Shown one piece after another: positions 1-8,910 of a DNA stretch of 64,000 nucleotides; the stretch's first letter is position 1, and every line of letters begins with the position of its first letter. A program made the position numbers and the translations under genes. The stretch is from positions 255,352 to 319,351 of the forward strand of contig CABDWT010000003.1 in assembly GCA_901456055.1 (NCBI GenBank), in the 5' to 3' direction. Under the pieces are notes generated by a model. The model was not told where the DNA came from. It saw nothing but the letters and a program-made list of their open reading frames with translations, and did not search any database. The DNA comes from Phytobacter ursingii (GTDB taxonomy: Bacteria > Pseudomonadota > Gammaproteobacteria > Enterobacterales > Enterobacteriaceae).

Positions 1-66
1 CTGACCGCACCCAAGCCCCTCTCTGTGTTAAACTTCGCGCAATTTCTTTCACTTCACGAGTTTGCT

Positions 67-1077
67 ATGAGACGAGAACTTGCCATTGAATTTTCCCGCG
101 TGACCGAAGCAGCGGCGCTGGCTGGCTATAAGTGGCTGGGCCGCGGCGACAAAAATACCGCCGACGGTGCTGCCGTTCACGCCATGCGCATCATGCTTAA
201 TCAGGTCAATATTGACGGCACCATTGTGATTGGGGAAGGGGAAATCGACGAAGCCCCAATGCTCTATATCGGTGAAAAAGTCGGTACCGGTAGAGGCGAT
301 GCGGTGGATATCGCCGTTGATCCGATCGAAGGCACCCGCATGACCGCCATGGGTCAGGCTAATGCCCTGGCAGTACTGGCAGTGGGTGATCAAGGCTGCT
401 TCCTCAATGCGCCGGATATGTACATGGAAAAACTGATTGTCGGCCCTGGCGCAAAAGGCGCTATCGACCTCAACCTGCCGCTTGCCGATAACCTGCGTAA
501 TGTGGCTAATGCGCTCGGAAAACCGCTCAGTGAGCTGACGGTAACGATTCTGGCCAAACCTCGCCACGACGCCACCATTGCTGAAATGCAGAAGCTCGGC
601 GTACGTGTTTTCGCTATTCCGGACGGCGATGTTGCAGCCTCCATTCTGACCTGCATGCCGGACAGTGAAGTCGATGTCCTTTATGGTATTGGCGGTGCGC
701 CGGAAGGGGTCGTTTCAGCTGCCGTCATCCGCGCGCTGGATGGTGATATGAATGGCCGCTTGCTGGCTCGTCACCACGTAAAAGGCGACAGCGAAGAGAA
801 CCGTCGTATCGGGGAAATCGAGCTGGCTCGCTGCCAGGCGATGGGCATTGAGGCCGATAAAGTCCTGCGCCTGGATGATATGGCACGCAGCGACAACGTG
901 ATTTTCTCAGCAACCGGGATTACCAAAGGCGACTTGCTGGACGGCATTAGCCGCAAAGGCAATATTGCCACCACCGAAACCCTGCTGATTCGCGGAAAAT
1001 CGCGTACCATCCGCCGCATTCAGTCTATCCACTATCTGGATCGCAAAGACCCGGACGTACAGACACATATTCTGTAA
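67..1077 (+). CDS. glpX: Class II fructose-1,6-bisphosphatase GlpX
   Basis: Cytosolic enzyme that hydrolyses fructose 1,6-bisphosphate to fructose 6-phosphate during gluconeogenesis on glycerol. The 336-residue product has the length of E. coli GlpX and begins MRRELAIEFSR as in that protein. The family's metal and phosphate residues are visible: D33, E57 in GEGEID, and D85/E88 in DPIEGT. An in-frame GTG further upstream exists, but the ATG at 67 matches the family start. In enterobacteria glpX is the last gene of glpFKX; glpK would lie just outside the left edge. Family assignment is secure. Confidence 0.97.
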   Translation: MRRELAIEFSRVTEAAALAGYKWLGRGDKNTADGAAVHAMRIMLNQVNIDGTIVIGEGEIDEAPMLYIGEKVGTGRGDAVDIAVDPIEGTRMTAMGQANALAVLAVGDQGCFLNAPDMYMEKLIVGPGAKGAIDLNLPLADNLRNVANALGKPLSELTVTILAKPRHDATIAEMQKLGVRVFAIPDGDVAASILTCMPDSEVDVLYGIGGAPEGVVSAAVIRALDGDMNGRLLARHHVKGDSEENRRIGEIELARCQAMGIEADKVLRLDDMARSDNVIFSATGITKGDLLDGISRKGNIATTETLLIRGKSRTIRRIQSIHYLDRKDPDVQTHIL

Positions 1078-1102
1078 GCCGCGCGCTCAAGGAAGAGCAG
1101 AT

Positions 1103-1612
1103 TTAATGCGGTTGCCCATACCACGGCGCTTCCGCCGTAGGGATATAAGGGATCTCCGTCTTTCTGGACATCCGGCTGAGTCCATCAACATACTGTTGAT
1201 ACGCTTGCCTGGTCAAAAACATCCCGGAAAGATCATTGCCATTGTAGAAAGCATAGAAACGGTAGTCGCTTGCGCTAAGCTGGCGATTAACAATATCGAA
1301 AAAAGCCCACGTCGCTCTTCCCCACGAATCCGCTTCGCTTATTTGTGGGGAGAAGATAGCGTACTGTTGACCACCGGCAGAGACATTGTAAATGGCGGCG
1401 TCGCTATCAACCTGTTCACTGACTGCCAGCGGATGCGCAACGTACTGACGTAATATTGGTAAAACATCCTGGACATAATGTTCCGCGATACCCTCTTCCG
1501 CCAGTGCCTCCGCATCCAGATGAATCATTGCATCCCAGTTCAGTGTCGGTTCTGCCGCATGTACGGACGTAAACCATGCCGTAATACCCAAAAGCCATCC
1601 CCAGCTCTTCAT
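1103..1612 (-). CDS. Uncharacterised periplasmic protein, 169 aa
   Basis: I do not recognise this protein. It starts with a typical Sec signal peptide: MKSWGW, then a hydrophobic stretch ending in SVHA before AEPTLNW. The mature part is about 150 residues, without further membrane segments, and rich in Tyr, Trp and Ala. It contains single motifs such as YFxYNGND-like text but no catalytic signature I can name. It lies between glpX and fpr, on the opposite strand to both, where E. coli K-12 has no gene as far as I recall. Its stop lies 26 bp from the glpX stop, so the two genes converge. Function unknown; export to the periplasm is the only supported inference. Confidence 0.75.
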   Translation of the reverse strand: MKSWGWLLGITAWFTSVHAAEPTLNWDAMIHLDAEALAEEGIAEHYVQDVLPILRQYVAHPLAVSEQVDSDAAIYNVSAGGQQYAIFSPQISEADSWGRATWAFFDIVNRQLSASDYRFYAFYNGNDLSGMFLTRQAYQQYVDGLSRMSRKTEIPYIPTAEAPWYGQPH

Positions 1613-1766
1613 CTACTTTTCCTTTTGCGCGCCGTTAGCGCTACATTAAATGCAGTTGTATTAACCTGTAAATTATTTGTTCAATAGAGCCTTCTTTCCT
1701 GACCGGGCTGGAAATCCTCTCCATTCACGACGAAGATAAGGCAATGATTCTGAACAGGAGAAAATC

Positions 1767-2513
1767 ATGGCCGACTGGGTTACAGGAAAAGTCGTAAACG
1801 TCGAGTTCTGGACCGACGCATTGTTCAGTCTGACCGTTCATGCCCCCGTTCATCCCTTTACTGCCGGACAATTTGCCAAGCTGGGCCTCGAAATCGACGG
1901 TGAGCGGGTACAGCGTGCCTACTCTTACGTCAATGCGCCAGGTAACCCCGATCTGGAGTTTTATCTGGTCACCGTCCCTGAGGGAAAGCTCAGTCCGCGT
2001 CTGGCCGCGCTGAAGCCAGGCGATGAGGTGTTAATCGTCAGCGAGGCGGCAGGGTTCTTTGTTCTCGACGAAGTGCCGGACTGCGACACGCTGTGGATGC
2101 TGGCAACCGGGACCGCGATTGGGCCGTATTTGTCGATCCTGCAGGAAGGTAAGGACCTGGAACGCTTTACTCATCTGGTACTGGTGCATGCGGTACGCTA
2201 CGCCGCGGATTTAAGTTATCTGCCGCTGATGCTCGAGCTGCAGAAGCGCTATGAGGGTAAATTGCGGATTCAAACGGTGGTTAGCCGGGAAACTGTGCCC
2301 GGGTCGCTCACAGGGCGTGTGCCTGCGCTGATTGAGAACGGTACACTGGAAGAGGCAGTAGGATTGCCCATCAATACCGAAACCAGCCACGTAATGCTCT
2401 GCGGCAACCCGCAGATGGTGCGTGACACACAGCAGTTGCTGAAAGAGACCCGGCAGATGGCGAAACATCTGCGCCGCCGTCCGGGCCACATCACCGCTGA
2501 ACACTACTGGTAA
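1767..2513 (+). CDS. fpr: Ferredoxin/flavodoxin-NADP+ reductase Fpr
   Basis: FAD enzyme that passes electrons between NADPH and ferredoxin or flavodoxin; in E. coli it belongs to the SoxRS response. The 248 residues match the family length. The FAD-binding motif RAYSY is near residue 50, GTAIGPYLSIL marks the NADP-binding half, LCGNPQM lies near the C-terminus, and the protein ends in HYW as short-type bacterial FNRs do. A Shine-Dalgarno (CAGGAGAA) precedes the ATG. The stop codon abuts the stop of convergent yiiR with no spacer. A SoxS/MarA box could lie in 1613-1766, but I could not define one. Confidence 0.97.
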   Translation: MADWVTGKVVNVEFWTDALFSLTVHAPVHPFTAGQFAKLGLEIDGERVQRAYSYVNAPGNPDLEFYLVTVPEGKLSPRLAALKPGDEVLIVSEAAGFFVLDEVPDCDTLWMLATGTAIGPYLSILQEGKDLERFTHLVLVHAVRYAADLSYLPLMLELQKRYEGKLRIQTVVSRETVPGSLTGRVPALIENGTLEEAVGLPINTETSHVMLCGNPQMVRDTQQLLKETRQMAKHLRRRPGHITAEHYW

Positions 2514-2933
2514 TCAGCGGAACTGTACTTCAAGCGTATCCTTACCGAACTTGTTCTCGCCCTGGGTGCCGATAAATGCGCCCAGGTCGATGAGCATCGT
2601 TACCATTATCAGCACTGGCACGAAGCGGCCAACAACCCATCCCCACGTATCGCCCAGGATCTCCCAGTGCCCTGCCAGCAGCATCCAGGCAAGAATAAAT
2701 AACAACGACCAACTGCCGGACTTATTACGGTCATGCAGTCGTTTCACAATCACACACGCGGTTGGCCAGAGCAGGCAAACCAGCATAAACGCGGCATTTT
2801 GGCTGGCCAGAAGTTCAAAACTGACCGCATAAAACAACGCCGCCATCGCCAGCACCCAGATAACGGTCCAGATCCAAAAATCACGACGACCAATGCGGCC
2901 TTTAAATGAGAACAACCACTGCTGAATACCCAT
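2514..2933 (-). CDS. yiiR: DUF805 inner membrane protein YiiR
   Basis: Small integral membrane protein of the DUF805 family, function unknown. It opens MGIQQWLFSFKGRIGRRDFWIW, the usual DUF805 N-terminus with the G-R-x-x-R-x-x-F/YW pattern. About four hydrophobic segments follow, then the characteristic VKRLHDRNKSG loop. The ATG at 2933 was chosen because it gives the family N-terminus (139 aa) and an AAGGTTCC-like ribosome site lies just upstream; a start 60 nt earlier adds a non-conserved tail. It sits between fpr and yiiQ as in E. coli. Confidence 0.9.
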   Translation of the reverse strand: MGIQQWLFSFKGRIGRRDFWIWTVIWVLAMAALFYAVSFELLASQNAAFMLVCLLWPTACVIVKRLHDRNKSGSWSLLFILAWMLLAGHWEILGDTWGWVVGRFVPVLIMVTMLIDLGAFIGTQGENKFGKDTLEVQFR

Positions 2934-3039
2934 GTAAGGTTCCTTTAATTGTAGTGCTGCGTAGTTTACCCTGGTCGCGTGAGTTTTTGACAAGCCAGAC
3001 TGTTATCGTTTTAATCGTGAACAAAGAGAAGTGAGGACG

Positions 3040-3633
3040 ATGTTAATGAAAACCTGGTGGCTCCTGTTTACGGCGCTCTTCATCAACCCCTATGCCTTCG
3101 CAGAGGATACGCCACCTGCGGCTGCGGCCCCGTATCTGCTGCCAGGAGCCCCCACATTCGAACAATCCATCAGCCAGTTCAGAGAAAAGTTCAACGAAGA
3201 TAACCCCGACCTGCAGCTCAACGAATTTCGCGCTGTCGATTCGCGTAGTGATACTGAACGTCTGACCCGCGCCGCGACCAAAATTAACGACAACCTGTAC
3301 GCCTCCACGGCGCTGGAACGCGGCACGTTGAAAATTAAATCCATGCAGATGACCTGGCTACCGGTCAGGGGGCCAGAGCAAAAGGCGGCAAAAGCCAAAG
3401 CGCAGGAGTATATGGCGGCGCTGATTCGCGCGTTTTCGCCGACGCTGACCAAAGCGCAAAGTCTGCAAAAGCTGCAAAAATTACTGAACAACGGCAAAAA
3501 CAAACTCTGGTATGCCGAAACGGAAGGTGCCATCCGTTATGTGGTCGCAGATGACGGCGAAAAGGGGCTCACCTTCGCTGTTGAACCGATTAAGCTGGCG
3601 CTATCTGAAAGCCTGGAAGGCGACAATAAATGA
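3040..3633 (+). CDS. yiiQ: DUF1454 family exported protein YiiQ
   Basis: Exported protein of unknown function, syntenic with and clearly similar to E. coli YiiQ. It has a signal peptide (MLMKTWWLLFTALFINPYAFA, cleavage probably before EDTPP). The conserved core includes GAPTFEQSISQFR, NLYASTALERGTLKIKSMQ and the terminal VEPIKLALSESLEG. The ATG at 3040 has GAGG five bases upstream, which makes it the most likely start. A GTG at 3031 and an ATG at 3046 are alternatives in the same frame. It is followed about 110 bp later by tpiA, with no clear terminator between. Confidence 0.9.
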   Translation: MLMKTWWLLFTALFINPYAFAEDTPPAAAAPYLLPGAPTFEQSISQFREKFNEDNPDLQLNEFRAVDSRSDTERLTRAATKINDNLYASTALERGTLKIKSMQMTWLPVRGPEQKAAKAKAQEYMAALIRAFSPTLTKAQSLQKLQKLLNNGKNKLWYAETEGAIRYVVADDGEKGLTFAVEPIKLALSESLEGDNK

Positions 3634-3743
3634 CAAAAAGCAAAGCCTTTCCGACGACGAATCTCTATACTGTCTCACAGACCAAACTGCCCTGACGGGT
3701 AGACATTTTACTTAAATTCGCTCTTATAGCGTGGAGAATTCAA

Positions 3744-4508
3744 ATGCGACATCCTTTAGTGATGGGTAACTGGAAACTGAACGGCAGCCGCCACATGGTA
3801 AACGAACTGGTAGCTAACCTGCGTAAAGAGCTGGCTGGCGTTACGGGTTGTGGCGTCGCCATCGCTCCGCCGGCTATGTACCTGGATCTGGCTAAACAAG
3901 CCGCTGCAGGCAGCCACATCATTCTGGGCGCTCAGAACGTCGACGTTAACCTGTCTGGCGCATTCACCGGCGAAACCTCCGCTGAAATGCTCAAAGATAT
4001 CGGCGCGCAGTACATTATTATCGGCCACTCCGAGCGTCGTACTTACCACGCAGAATCTGACGAACTCATTGCTAAAAAATTCGCCGTTCTGAAAGAACAA
4101 GGTCTGATCCCGGTTCTGTGCATCGGTGAAACCGAAGCAGAAAACGAAGCGGGCAAAACCGAAGAAGTGTGTGCACGTCAGATCGACGCGGTTCTGAAAA
4201 CTCAGGGCGCTGCGGCATTCGAAGGCGCGGTCATCGCTTACGAACCAGTATGGGCAATCGGTACCGGTAAATCTGCGACCCCGGCTCAGGCTCAGGCGGT
4301 TCACAAATTCATCCGTGACCATATCGCTAAAGCAGATGCGAAAGTGGCTGAGCAGGTAATTATTCAGTACGGCGGTTCCGTTAACGCGGCTAACGCTGCT
4401 GAGCTGTTCACCCAGCCGGACATCGACGGCGCGCTGGTTGGCGGCGCTTCCCTGAAAGCTGACGCTTTTGCGGTAATCGTTAAAGCAGCAGAAGCGGCAA
4501 AAGCGTAA
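3744..4508 (+). CDS. tpiA: Triosephosphate isomerase TpiA
   Basis: Cytosolic TIM-barrel enzyme that interconverts dihydroxyacetone phosphate and glyceraldehyde 3-phosphate. Catalytic elements are visible: the Lys in GNWKLNG near residue 10, the His in IIGHSERR near 95, and the Glu in [16 protein letters not shown], which also contains the flexible loop. The phosphate-binding YGGSV and GALVGGASL are present. At 254 aa it is family length. GTGGAGAA precedes the ATG. The codon use is strongly biased, as for a highly expressed gene. Confidence 0.98.
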   Translation: MRHPLVMGNWKLNGSRHMVNELVANLRKELAGVTGCGVAIAPPAMYLDLAKQAAAGSHIILGAQNVDVNLSGAFTGETSAEMLKDIGAQYIIIGHSERRTYHAESDELIAKKFAVLKEQGLIPVLCIGETEAENEAGKTEEVCARQIDAVLKTQGAAAFEGAVIAYEPVWAIGTGKSATPAQAQAVHKFIRDHIAKADAKVAEQVIIQYGGSVNAANAAELFTQPDIDGALVGGASLKADAFAVIVKAAEAAKA

Positions 4509-4562
4509 TTCGCTTGTCGCGGTGAATACTTCCCTCAGGTTACAGCGGGCAGTGTTCATGTT

Positions 4563-4586
4563 ATCTCTCCCCTCAGGGGGAGAGAT
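4563..4586. terminator. Stem-loop between tpiA and the MBL hydrolase gene
   Basis: A perfect-looking inverted repeat, ATCTCTCCC-CTCA-GGGGGAGAGAT, lies 55 bp after the tpiA stop between convergent genes. No T-run follows on the plus strand, so it may be a weak terminator or an RNA 3' end stabiliser. Confidence 0.45.
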
Positions 4587-4647
4587 AGGTTCTCAAGGTG
4601 CTTAACGCCCCGGCTGTATCGGCGCAGGCGTCCAGATAGCAGGCAGA

Positions 4648-5601
4648 CTACTGCCCTAACTGGGTCGTATAATTGCTCTCCACCCAACGATACCCGTTCC
4701 CCTCACGCTTCACGTGGCCAAACCCCGGAAATGAAATATGTGCGGCAGCAACCCAATACCCCTGCTCCGCGGCCTGTTTGAGCACACGTTCCCGCATTTT
4801 GATAGCCTGCTGGCGATTGACATCAAAATGTATTGCCACGTGCGGATCAGGCATTTGTACTGCTTTGGCGTGAATAATATCGCCCCATAAAACCAGCGTC
4901 TGACCTTCACTTTCCACTCGATACAGCACGCTGCCCGGCGTATGGCCCGCCGTAGATTCTGCACGAATCCCCTCCACCGGCGTTGCTGGCGCCAGGAATG
5001 TCTTTAACCGCCCGGCATTGATAACCGGGCGAAGCGTTTTCTCGCTTTCAGCAAACGTGTGCGCCTCACCTGGCTCAACCTGAGTGACGTTCGACGGATT
5101 AAGCCAGAAGTCGACATCGCGTTTGTCGACATACACGTTAGCCTCAGGAAAGGCGAGCTTGCCGGCGCGTGACACCCCACCAGAGTGATCGGCATGAATA
5201 TGGGTCAGCAATACGTCGTTAATGGATTCCGGCGGATAGCCTGCTGCGGCAAGATTCTTCAGCAGATGCCCACCCCGGCTACCGAATAGTTCACCGGCAC
5301 CGGTATCCACTAAAACGCGTTTTTTGCCATCATCGATGACATAGGCGTTAATCGAGGTCTCCGCTTGCGGCGTCATTGCTTCGCTTGCCATCGCCTGACG
5401 TAATTTTTCTGCGGAGATGTTAGTCAGCAGTGTATTAAGGGGCACCGTTACCGTGCCGTCGGATACCGCGGTGATGCGCAGCTTGCCCAGTTTCATGCGG
5501 TAGTAACCGGGAGCCTGTTCATCCAGCGCACTCGTCTGCCCGGCGGCCAGAAGCTGGCTGGAAAAGAGGAGTGTCGTCACCAGCGCCAGTATCATTTTCA
5601 T
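4648..5601 (-). CDS. Secreted MBL-fold metallo-hydrolase
   Basis: Probable periplasmic zinc hydrolase of the metallo-beta-lactamase superfamily. It has a Sec signal peptide (MKMILALVTTLLFSSQLLA) and the dinuclear metal motif THIHADHSGG near residue 133. A downstream His lies in AGHTPGS, an Asp in LWGDIIHA and a His in AAAHISFPGFGH, giving the full ligand set. The overall layout resembles the lactonase/aryl-hydrolase branch rather than true beta-lactamases; the substrate is unknown. GAGG seven bases upstream supports the ATG at 5601. It is divergent from a LysR regulator 81 bp away, the classic arrangement for a regulator and its target. It belongs to an insertion between tpiA and cdh, neighbours in E. 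coli. Confidence 0.88.
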   Translation of the reverse strand: MKMILALVTTLLFSSQLLAAGQTSALDEQAPGYYRMKLGKLRITAVSDGTVTVPLNTLLTNISAEKLRQAMASEAMTPQAETSINAYVIDDGKKRVLVDTGAGELFGSRGGHLLKNLAAAGYPPESINDVLLTHIHADHSGGVSRAGKLAFPEANVYVDKRDVDFWLNPSNVTQVEPGEAHTFAESEKTLRPVINAGRLKTFLAPATPVEGIRAESTAGHTPGSVLYRVESEGQTLVLWGDIIHAKAVQMPDPHVAIHFDVNRQQAIKMRERVLKQAAEQGYWVAAAHISFPGFGHVKREGNGYRWVESNYTTQLGQ

Positions 5602-5682
5602 AAAATTGCCTCATCCCAGTGTCATTTGAACGTGCTCAGCAGTATCCTCAGCAAGGCACTATCATTCAAATTGATTAATATA

Positions 5683-6660
5683 ATGTTCACTATCAGAGAA
5701 AATGATTTTCATCGTATCGATCTCAATTTGCTGACGGTGCTGCTTGTCCTGCATCGCGAGGGCAGCGTGTCACGTACCGCTGAAAAACTGCATCTGGGGC
5801 AACCGGCGGTCAGTAATGCGCTGGCCAGGTTACGTGAAATGTTTGACGATCCTCTGTTTGTTCGTACCGCAGGAGGCATGGTACCGACGCCGCGTGCCGA
5901 AGCGCTTATTGACTCACTCGGCCCCCTGATGGAACAGATGCAGTACGTTCTTTTTCAACCACCGTCATTCACCCCGGCGAAGGCAAATCATGTGTTCCGT
6001 CTGGGTATGAGCGACTGGGTTGAGCGTTGGCTGATGCCGGAATTACAGGCATACGTGACACGCGAAGCGCCGGGAGTCACGCTGCAGGTAACAGCCAGCG
6101 ATCCTTTCCGCGATGGTGAGCAAGTGCTCCAGCGGGAGATAGATCTGGCGATTTCGGTTGGCCAGAACACTGCCGCCACGTTGAGGCGTGAACATCTCCG
6201 TTCACTCAACTTTTGTACGTTCTGGCACCCCGAACAGCTTTCGCTGCAAGCGCCGCTGACGTTGAATGATTACATCGAGCATGATCACGTGCTGGTTTCA
6301 TATCGAGGTTCGGCGTGGAGCGCCGTCGATGAGCAGTTAGCATTGCAGGGGAAATCACGAAGGGTACGATACGTTACGCCACATTTTTCTTCTTTGCCGC
6401 CGCTTCTGAAACGCATACCGGCTTTCGCGACCGTCCCCTCCGGGCTGGCTGCCGACTGGATATCTCATTACGGTTTACGCTGTAGCCCCGTTCCGGTTGA
6501 GACGCCGGAAATTGCGCTCTCGCTGCTCTGGCATAAATGCTTTGATAACGATATGCCACTGAACTGGTTAAGAACGGTATTACACAATGTCATAAATGCG
6601 CTGCCGTCGTTCGCCCCATCGTTGTATCGACTTGACGGCCCCTCACAAAGGTCAGTGTGA
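5683..6660 (+). CDS. LysR-family transcriptional regulator
   Basis: One-component DNA-binding regulator of 325 residues. The N-terminal winged HTH spans about residues 10-70, with RTAEKLHLGQPAVSNALARLREMFDDPLFVR as the recognition region. A periplasmic-binding-protein-like effector domain follows; QYVLFQPPSFTPA marks the linker. I chose the ATG at 5683 because MFTIRENDFHRIDLNLL gives the usual NodD/PcpR-like opening; an upstream ATG adds a non-conserved stretch. It probably controls the divergent MBL hydrolase gene and perhaps the anion transporter that converges on it (stop 21 bp away). Effector not deducible. Confidence 0.9.
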   Translation: MFTIRENDFHRIDLNLLTVLLVLHREGSVSRTAEKLHLGQPAVSNALARLREMFDDPLFVRTAGGMVPTPRAEALIDSLGPLMEQMQYVLFQPPSFTPAKANHVFRLGMSDWVERWLMPELQAYVTREAPGVTLQVTASDPFRDGEQVLQREIDLAISVGQNTAATLRREHLRSLNFCTFWHPEQLSLQAPLTLNDYIEHDHVLVSYRGSAWSAVDEQLALQGKSRRVRYVTPHFSSLPPLLKRIPAFATVPSGLAADWISHYGLRCSPVPVETPEIALSLLWHKCFDNDMPLNWLRTVLHNVINALPSFAPSLYRLDGPSQRSV

Positions 6661-6680
6661 GGGGGCAGATCGCATCAGAA

Positions 6681-7985
6681 CTACAATTTCCCCAGCACGC
6701 TAAACCACGCATAATCCAGCGGCAGCAGCACCAGATACGTTGCCACCGCCAGTGCAATACATAACAACATCCCTGCCCGTGCAGGGACTTTGCCTAACGC
6801 CATGGCCACCACGATCGGTGACGCCTGATACGGCAGTAGCGGTGTGGAATAGCCAAGTACCTGAATCATAATCACTGACAGCAACGGGAAGCCCGTCGCG
6901 TCGGAAAAACTCTGCGCCAGCGTGGTGAAAAGTGCGGGCACTCCGTTAGCGGTCATGATGAAATTGAGCGCGGTCGTAGTGCCGGTGAGCGCCAGGAAGC
7001 TGGTAAAAGGCTGCGCCGGATCCAACGGCATGATGTGCAGCAGCGCGTTCCCTACTGCCGCCCCAATTCCCGTCTGCGTGACCGTAATGGCCAGCCCAAG
7101 GATGCCGGCAACATAAATACAGGTACGGATATTTACCCCAGTGGAAAACTCGTCGCCGTTAATAAACCCTACGCGCGGCAACAGGGTAATACAGGCCGCC
7201 GCCAGCCCCGTCCAGGCCGGGCCAATGCCGTGCCAGCTCTCCGTGACCCACATTGTTAAGACCACCGCCAGCAGCCAGGCGAGGCGCTTCTCCTCCCGAC
7301 TCATGGGTTCAGGTGGCGTGAGGTCTTTTGGTGCGTGCGGCTGTCCCGGGAAAAGCCAGCAGATAAGACCAATCAGGATGAGGCCTTTCAGAATGCCCAG
7401 CACCGGCGTATGCAGCAGCAAATACGGCAGGTAGTTGAGATGAATACCGTAGGATCCTTCCGCCGCCCCGCTCATCACCAGATTGGGCACATTGGCGGGT
7501 AAAATCGTCGCTGACAGCTGAAAGGTGCCAAACCCCACCGCCAGCGCAAGGCCATACCAGGAGCGAGTTCCTTCATTGATGCCCGCACGCGCCGCCATCG
7601 CCGCTACAATGGGCATCAGCAGAGCAATACGTCCCATATTCGACGGCATAACAAACGCCAGCGCATAACTCAGCAGCACAACGCTTGCGACCATTTGCAA
7701 CCACGAATCGGTGAGTCTGGCCGACAGCGCTCGCGCGGCCCGGTCAGCCAGCCCCGTTTTACGTATGGCGACACCCAGGACAAAACCGCTGAATACCAGC
7801 CAGAAAGCGGAAGAGGCAAAACCGCCGAAAATGACATCCGGCGGCGCAATCTTCGCCACCATCGCGGCAGCCAAAAACAGTAGCGCCGTGATGAATTCCG
7901 GTAGCAATGATGTGGCCCACAGCACGATAGTTAGGCCGATGATGACGGAAGGCAGAAACAGAGGGTGAGTAAACCAGAGCGACAT
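6681..7985 (-). CDS. SLC13/DASS-family anion transporter
   Basis: Polytopic inner membrane protein of 434 residues with about eleven or twelve hydrophobic segments, of the divalent anion:Na+ symporter (ArsB/NhaD-superfamily) type. The paired half-repeat motifs are recognisable: FVMPSNMGRIALLMP with NVPNLVMSG in the first half, and TTTALNFIMTANGVPALF with GYSTPLLPYQASP in the second. The family transports dicarboxylates, sulfate and similar anions; the exact substrate is not visible. It lies between the LysR regulator and cdh and looks like part of the accessory insertion. The divergent orientation toward cdh leaves only 73 bp. Confidence 0.88.
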   Translation of the reverse strand: MSLWFTHPLFLPSVIIGLTIVLWATSLLPEFITALLFLAAAMVAKIAPPDVIFGGFASSAFWLVFSGFVLGVAIRKTGLADRAARALSARLTDSWLQMVASVVLLSYALAFVMPSNMGRIALLMPIVAAMAARAGINEGTRSWYGLALAVGFGTFQLSATILPANVPNLVMSGAAEGSYGIHLNYLPYLLLHTPVLGILKGLILIGLICWLFPGQPHAPKDLTPPEPMSREEKRLAWLLAVVLTMWVTESWHGIGPAWTGLAAACITLLPRVGFINGDEFSTGVNIRTCIYVAGILGLAITVTQTGIGAAVGNALLHIMPLDPAQPFTSFLALTGTTTALNFIMTANGVPALFTTLAQSFSDATGFPLLSVIMIQVLGYSTPLLPYQASPIVVAMALGKVPARAGMLLCIALAVATYLVLLPLDYAWFSVLGKL

Positions 7986-8058
7986 ACCTGTCTCCTGTAG
8001 AATTTTTCGGCAAGTCTACGGTGACCGTCTTGCCTGGTAAACGCCAAATCTGGTGGGG

Positions 8059-8814
8059 CTATTTCAGGATAGTACACTGATGATCCTGAATTTCCTCGGC
8101 GGAACCACGGTTAAAAGCGAGCAGATTGCGCTCAGTTGCCAGCAGCACAAACGAACCGTCAGCCTGGTGTACCATCGCCATGCCGTAGCGCCCCATGTGT
8201 TCACGCGCTTCCGGCACCTCTTCGGCCAGCATTAAAAACGGGCTTCGCTGTACCAGTTCGGCTTCGGTCACGCGGCGCGCCAGATAAGGATGCCCAAGAA
8301 GTCCACCCGGAAAAGCCAGCCACTGACTGCTGATACGCGAGGCTTGCTGATCAAGCTTCACGCGCACGTCTTCGCGCAGACAAGAAATATGGATATGGAA
8401 ATGGTTCTGCGTACGTCCGACCCGTGAGTTAATCGTAAGCGACAGGGCGTTATCCGGCAGCGGTGTCCCGCGCGTTTTACTCAACATGCCGCGCGATTGC
8501 CAGGCCTGCCAGAAGAAGTTGGGGGTAGGCGATTTCAACAACAGCGGGCTTTCAATACCGTTGATACGGTACGTTGGCATCAGCAAATACTGTAATGGCC
8601 CGTTACGGTCTTTAAGCAACACGTAGCCACTATCAGGATTGACCAGCGCACAGGGAGCGGGTAGAGAGTTATCCCGCTGATTCGGCACACATTGCTCAAG
8701 TACAATATGACGCAGTACATCCCGTTTACTGCTGTTCCACCAGTATTCACCACCCACCACGGCGGCCGCCGCCGCGATCAACAACACTATGCCAAACAGG
8801 CGCACTGTTTTCAT
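8059..8814 (-). CDS. cdh: CDP-diacylglycerol pyrophosphatase Cdh
   Basis: Membrane-anchored hydrolase that splits CDP-diacylglycerol into CMP and phosphatidate. An N-terminal signal-anchor ([22 protein letters not shown]) precedes a HIT-like domain whose active-site triad reads NHFHIHISC near residue 150. The length, 251 aa, equals E. coli Cdh. The ATG at 8814 has GAGAG upstream and gives the family N-terminus; an ATG 33 nt earlier is unlikely. As in E. coli it lies next to sbp, but here it is separated from tpiA by three inserted genes. Confidence 0.94.
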   Translation of the reverse strand: MKTVRLFGIVLLIAAAAAVVGGEYWWNSSKRDVLRHIVLEQCVPNQRDNSLPAPCALVNPDSGYVLLKDRNGPLQYLLMPTYRINGIESPLLLKSPTPNFFWQAWQSRGMLSKTRGTPLPDNALSLTINSRVGRTQNHFHIHISCLREDVRVKLDQQASRISSQWLAFPGGLLGHPYLARRVTEAELVQRSPFLMLAEEVPEAREHMGRYGMAMVHQADGSFVLLATERNLLAFNRGSAEEIQDHQCTILK

Positions 8815-8869
8815 CACTCTCTCCTTACAGGGAGGAACAGGAAGCATAGCGCAGAGATCGGTCGGGATA

Positions 8870-8899
8870 AAACGAAAACGGCCCTGTGAAGGGCCGCTG
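8870..8899 (-). terminator. Rho-independent terminator of sbp
   Basis: Reading the minus strand, CGGCCCTTCACAGGGCCG forms a GC-rich hairpin followed by TTTTCGTTTT. It lies directly after the sbp stop codon. Confidence 0.85.
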
Positions 8900-8910
8900 G
8901 AGGATGAGGA

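Noticed and set aside
3756-4559. Open frame of about 267 codons antisense to tpiA
   Set aside because: It arises from the strong codon bias of tpiA. No family features.
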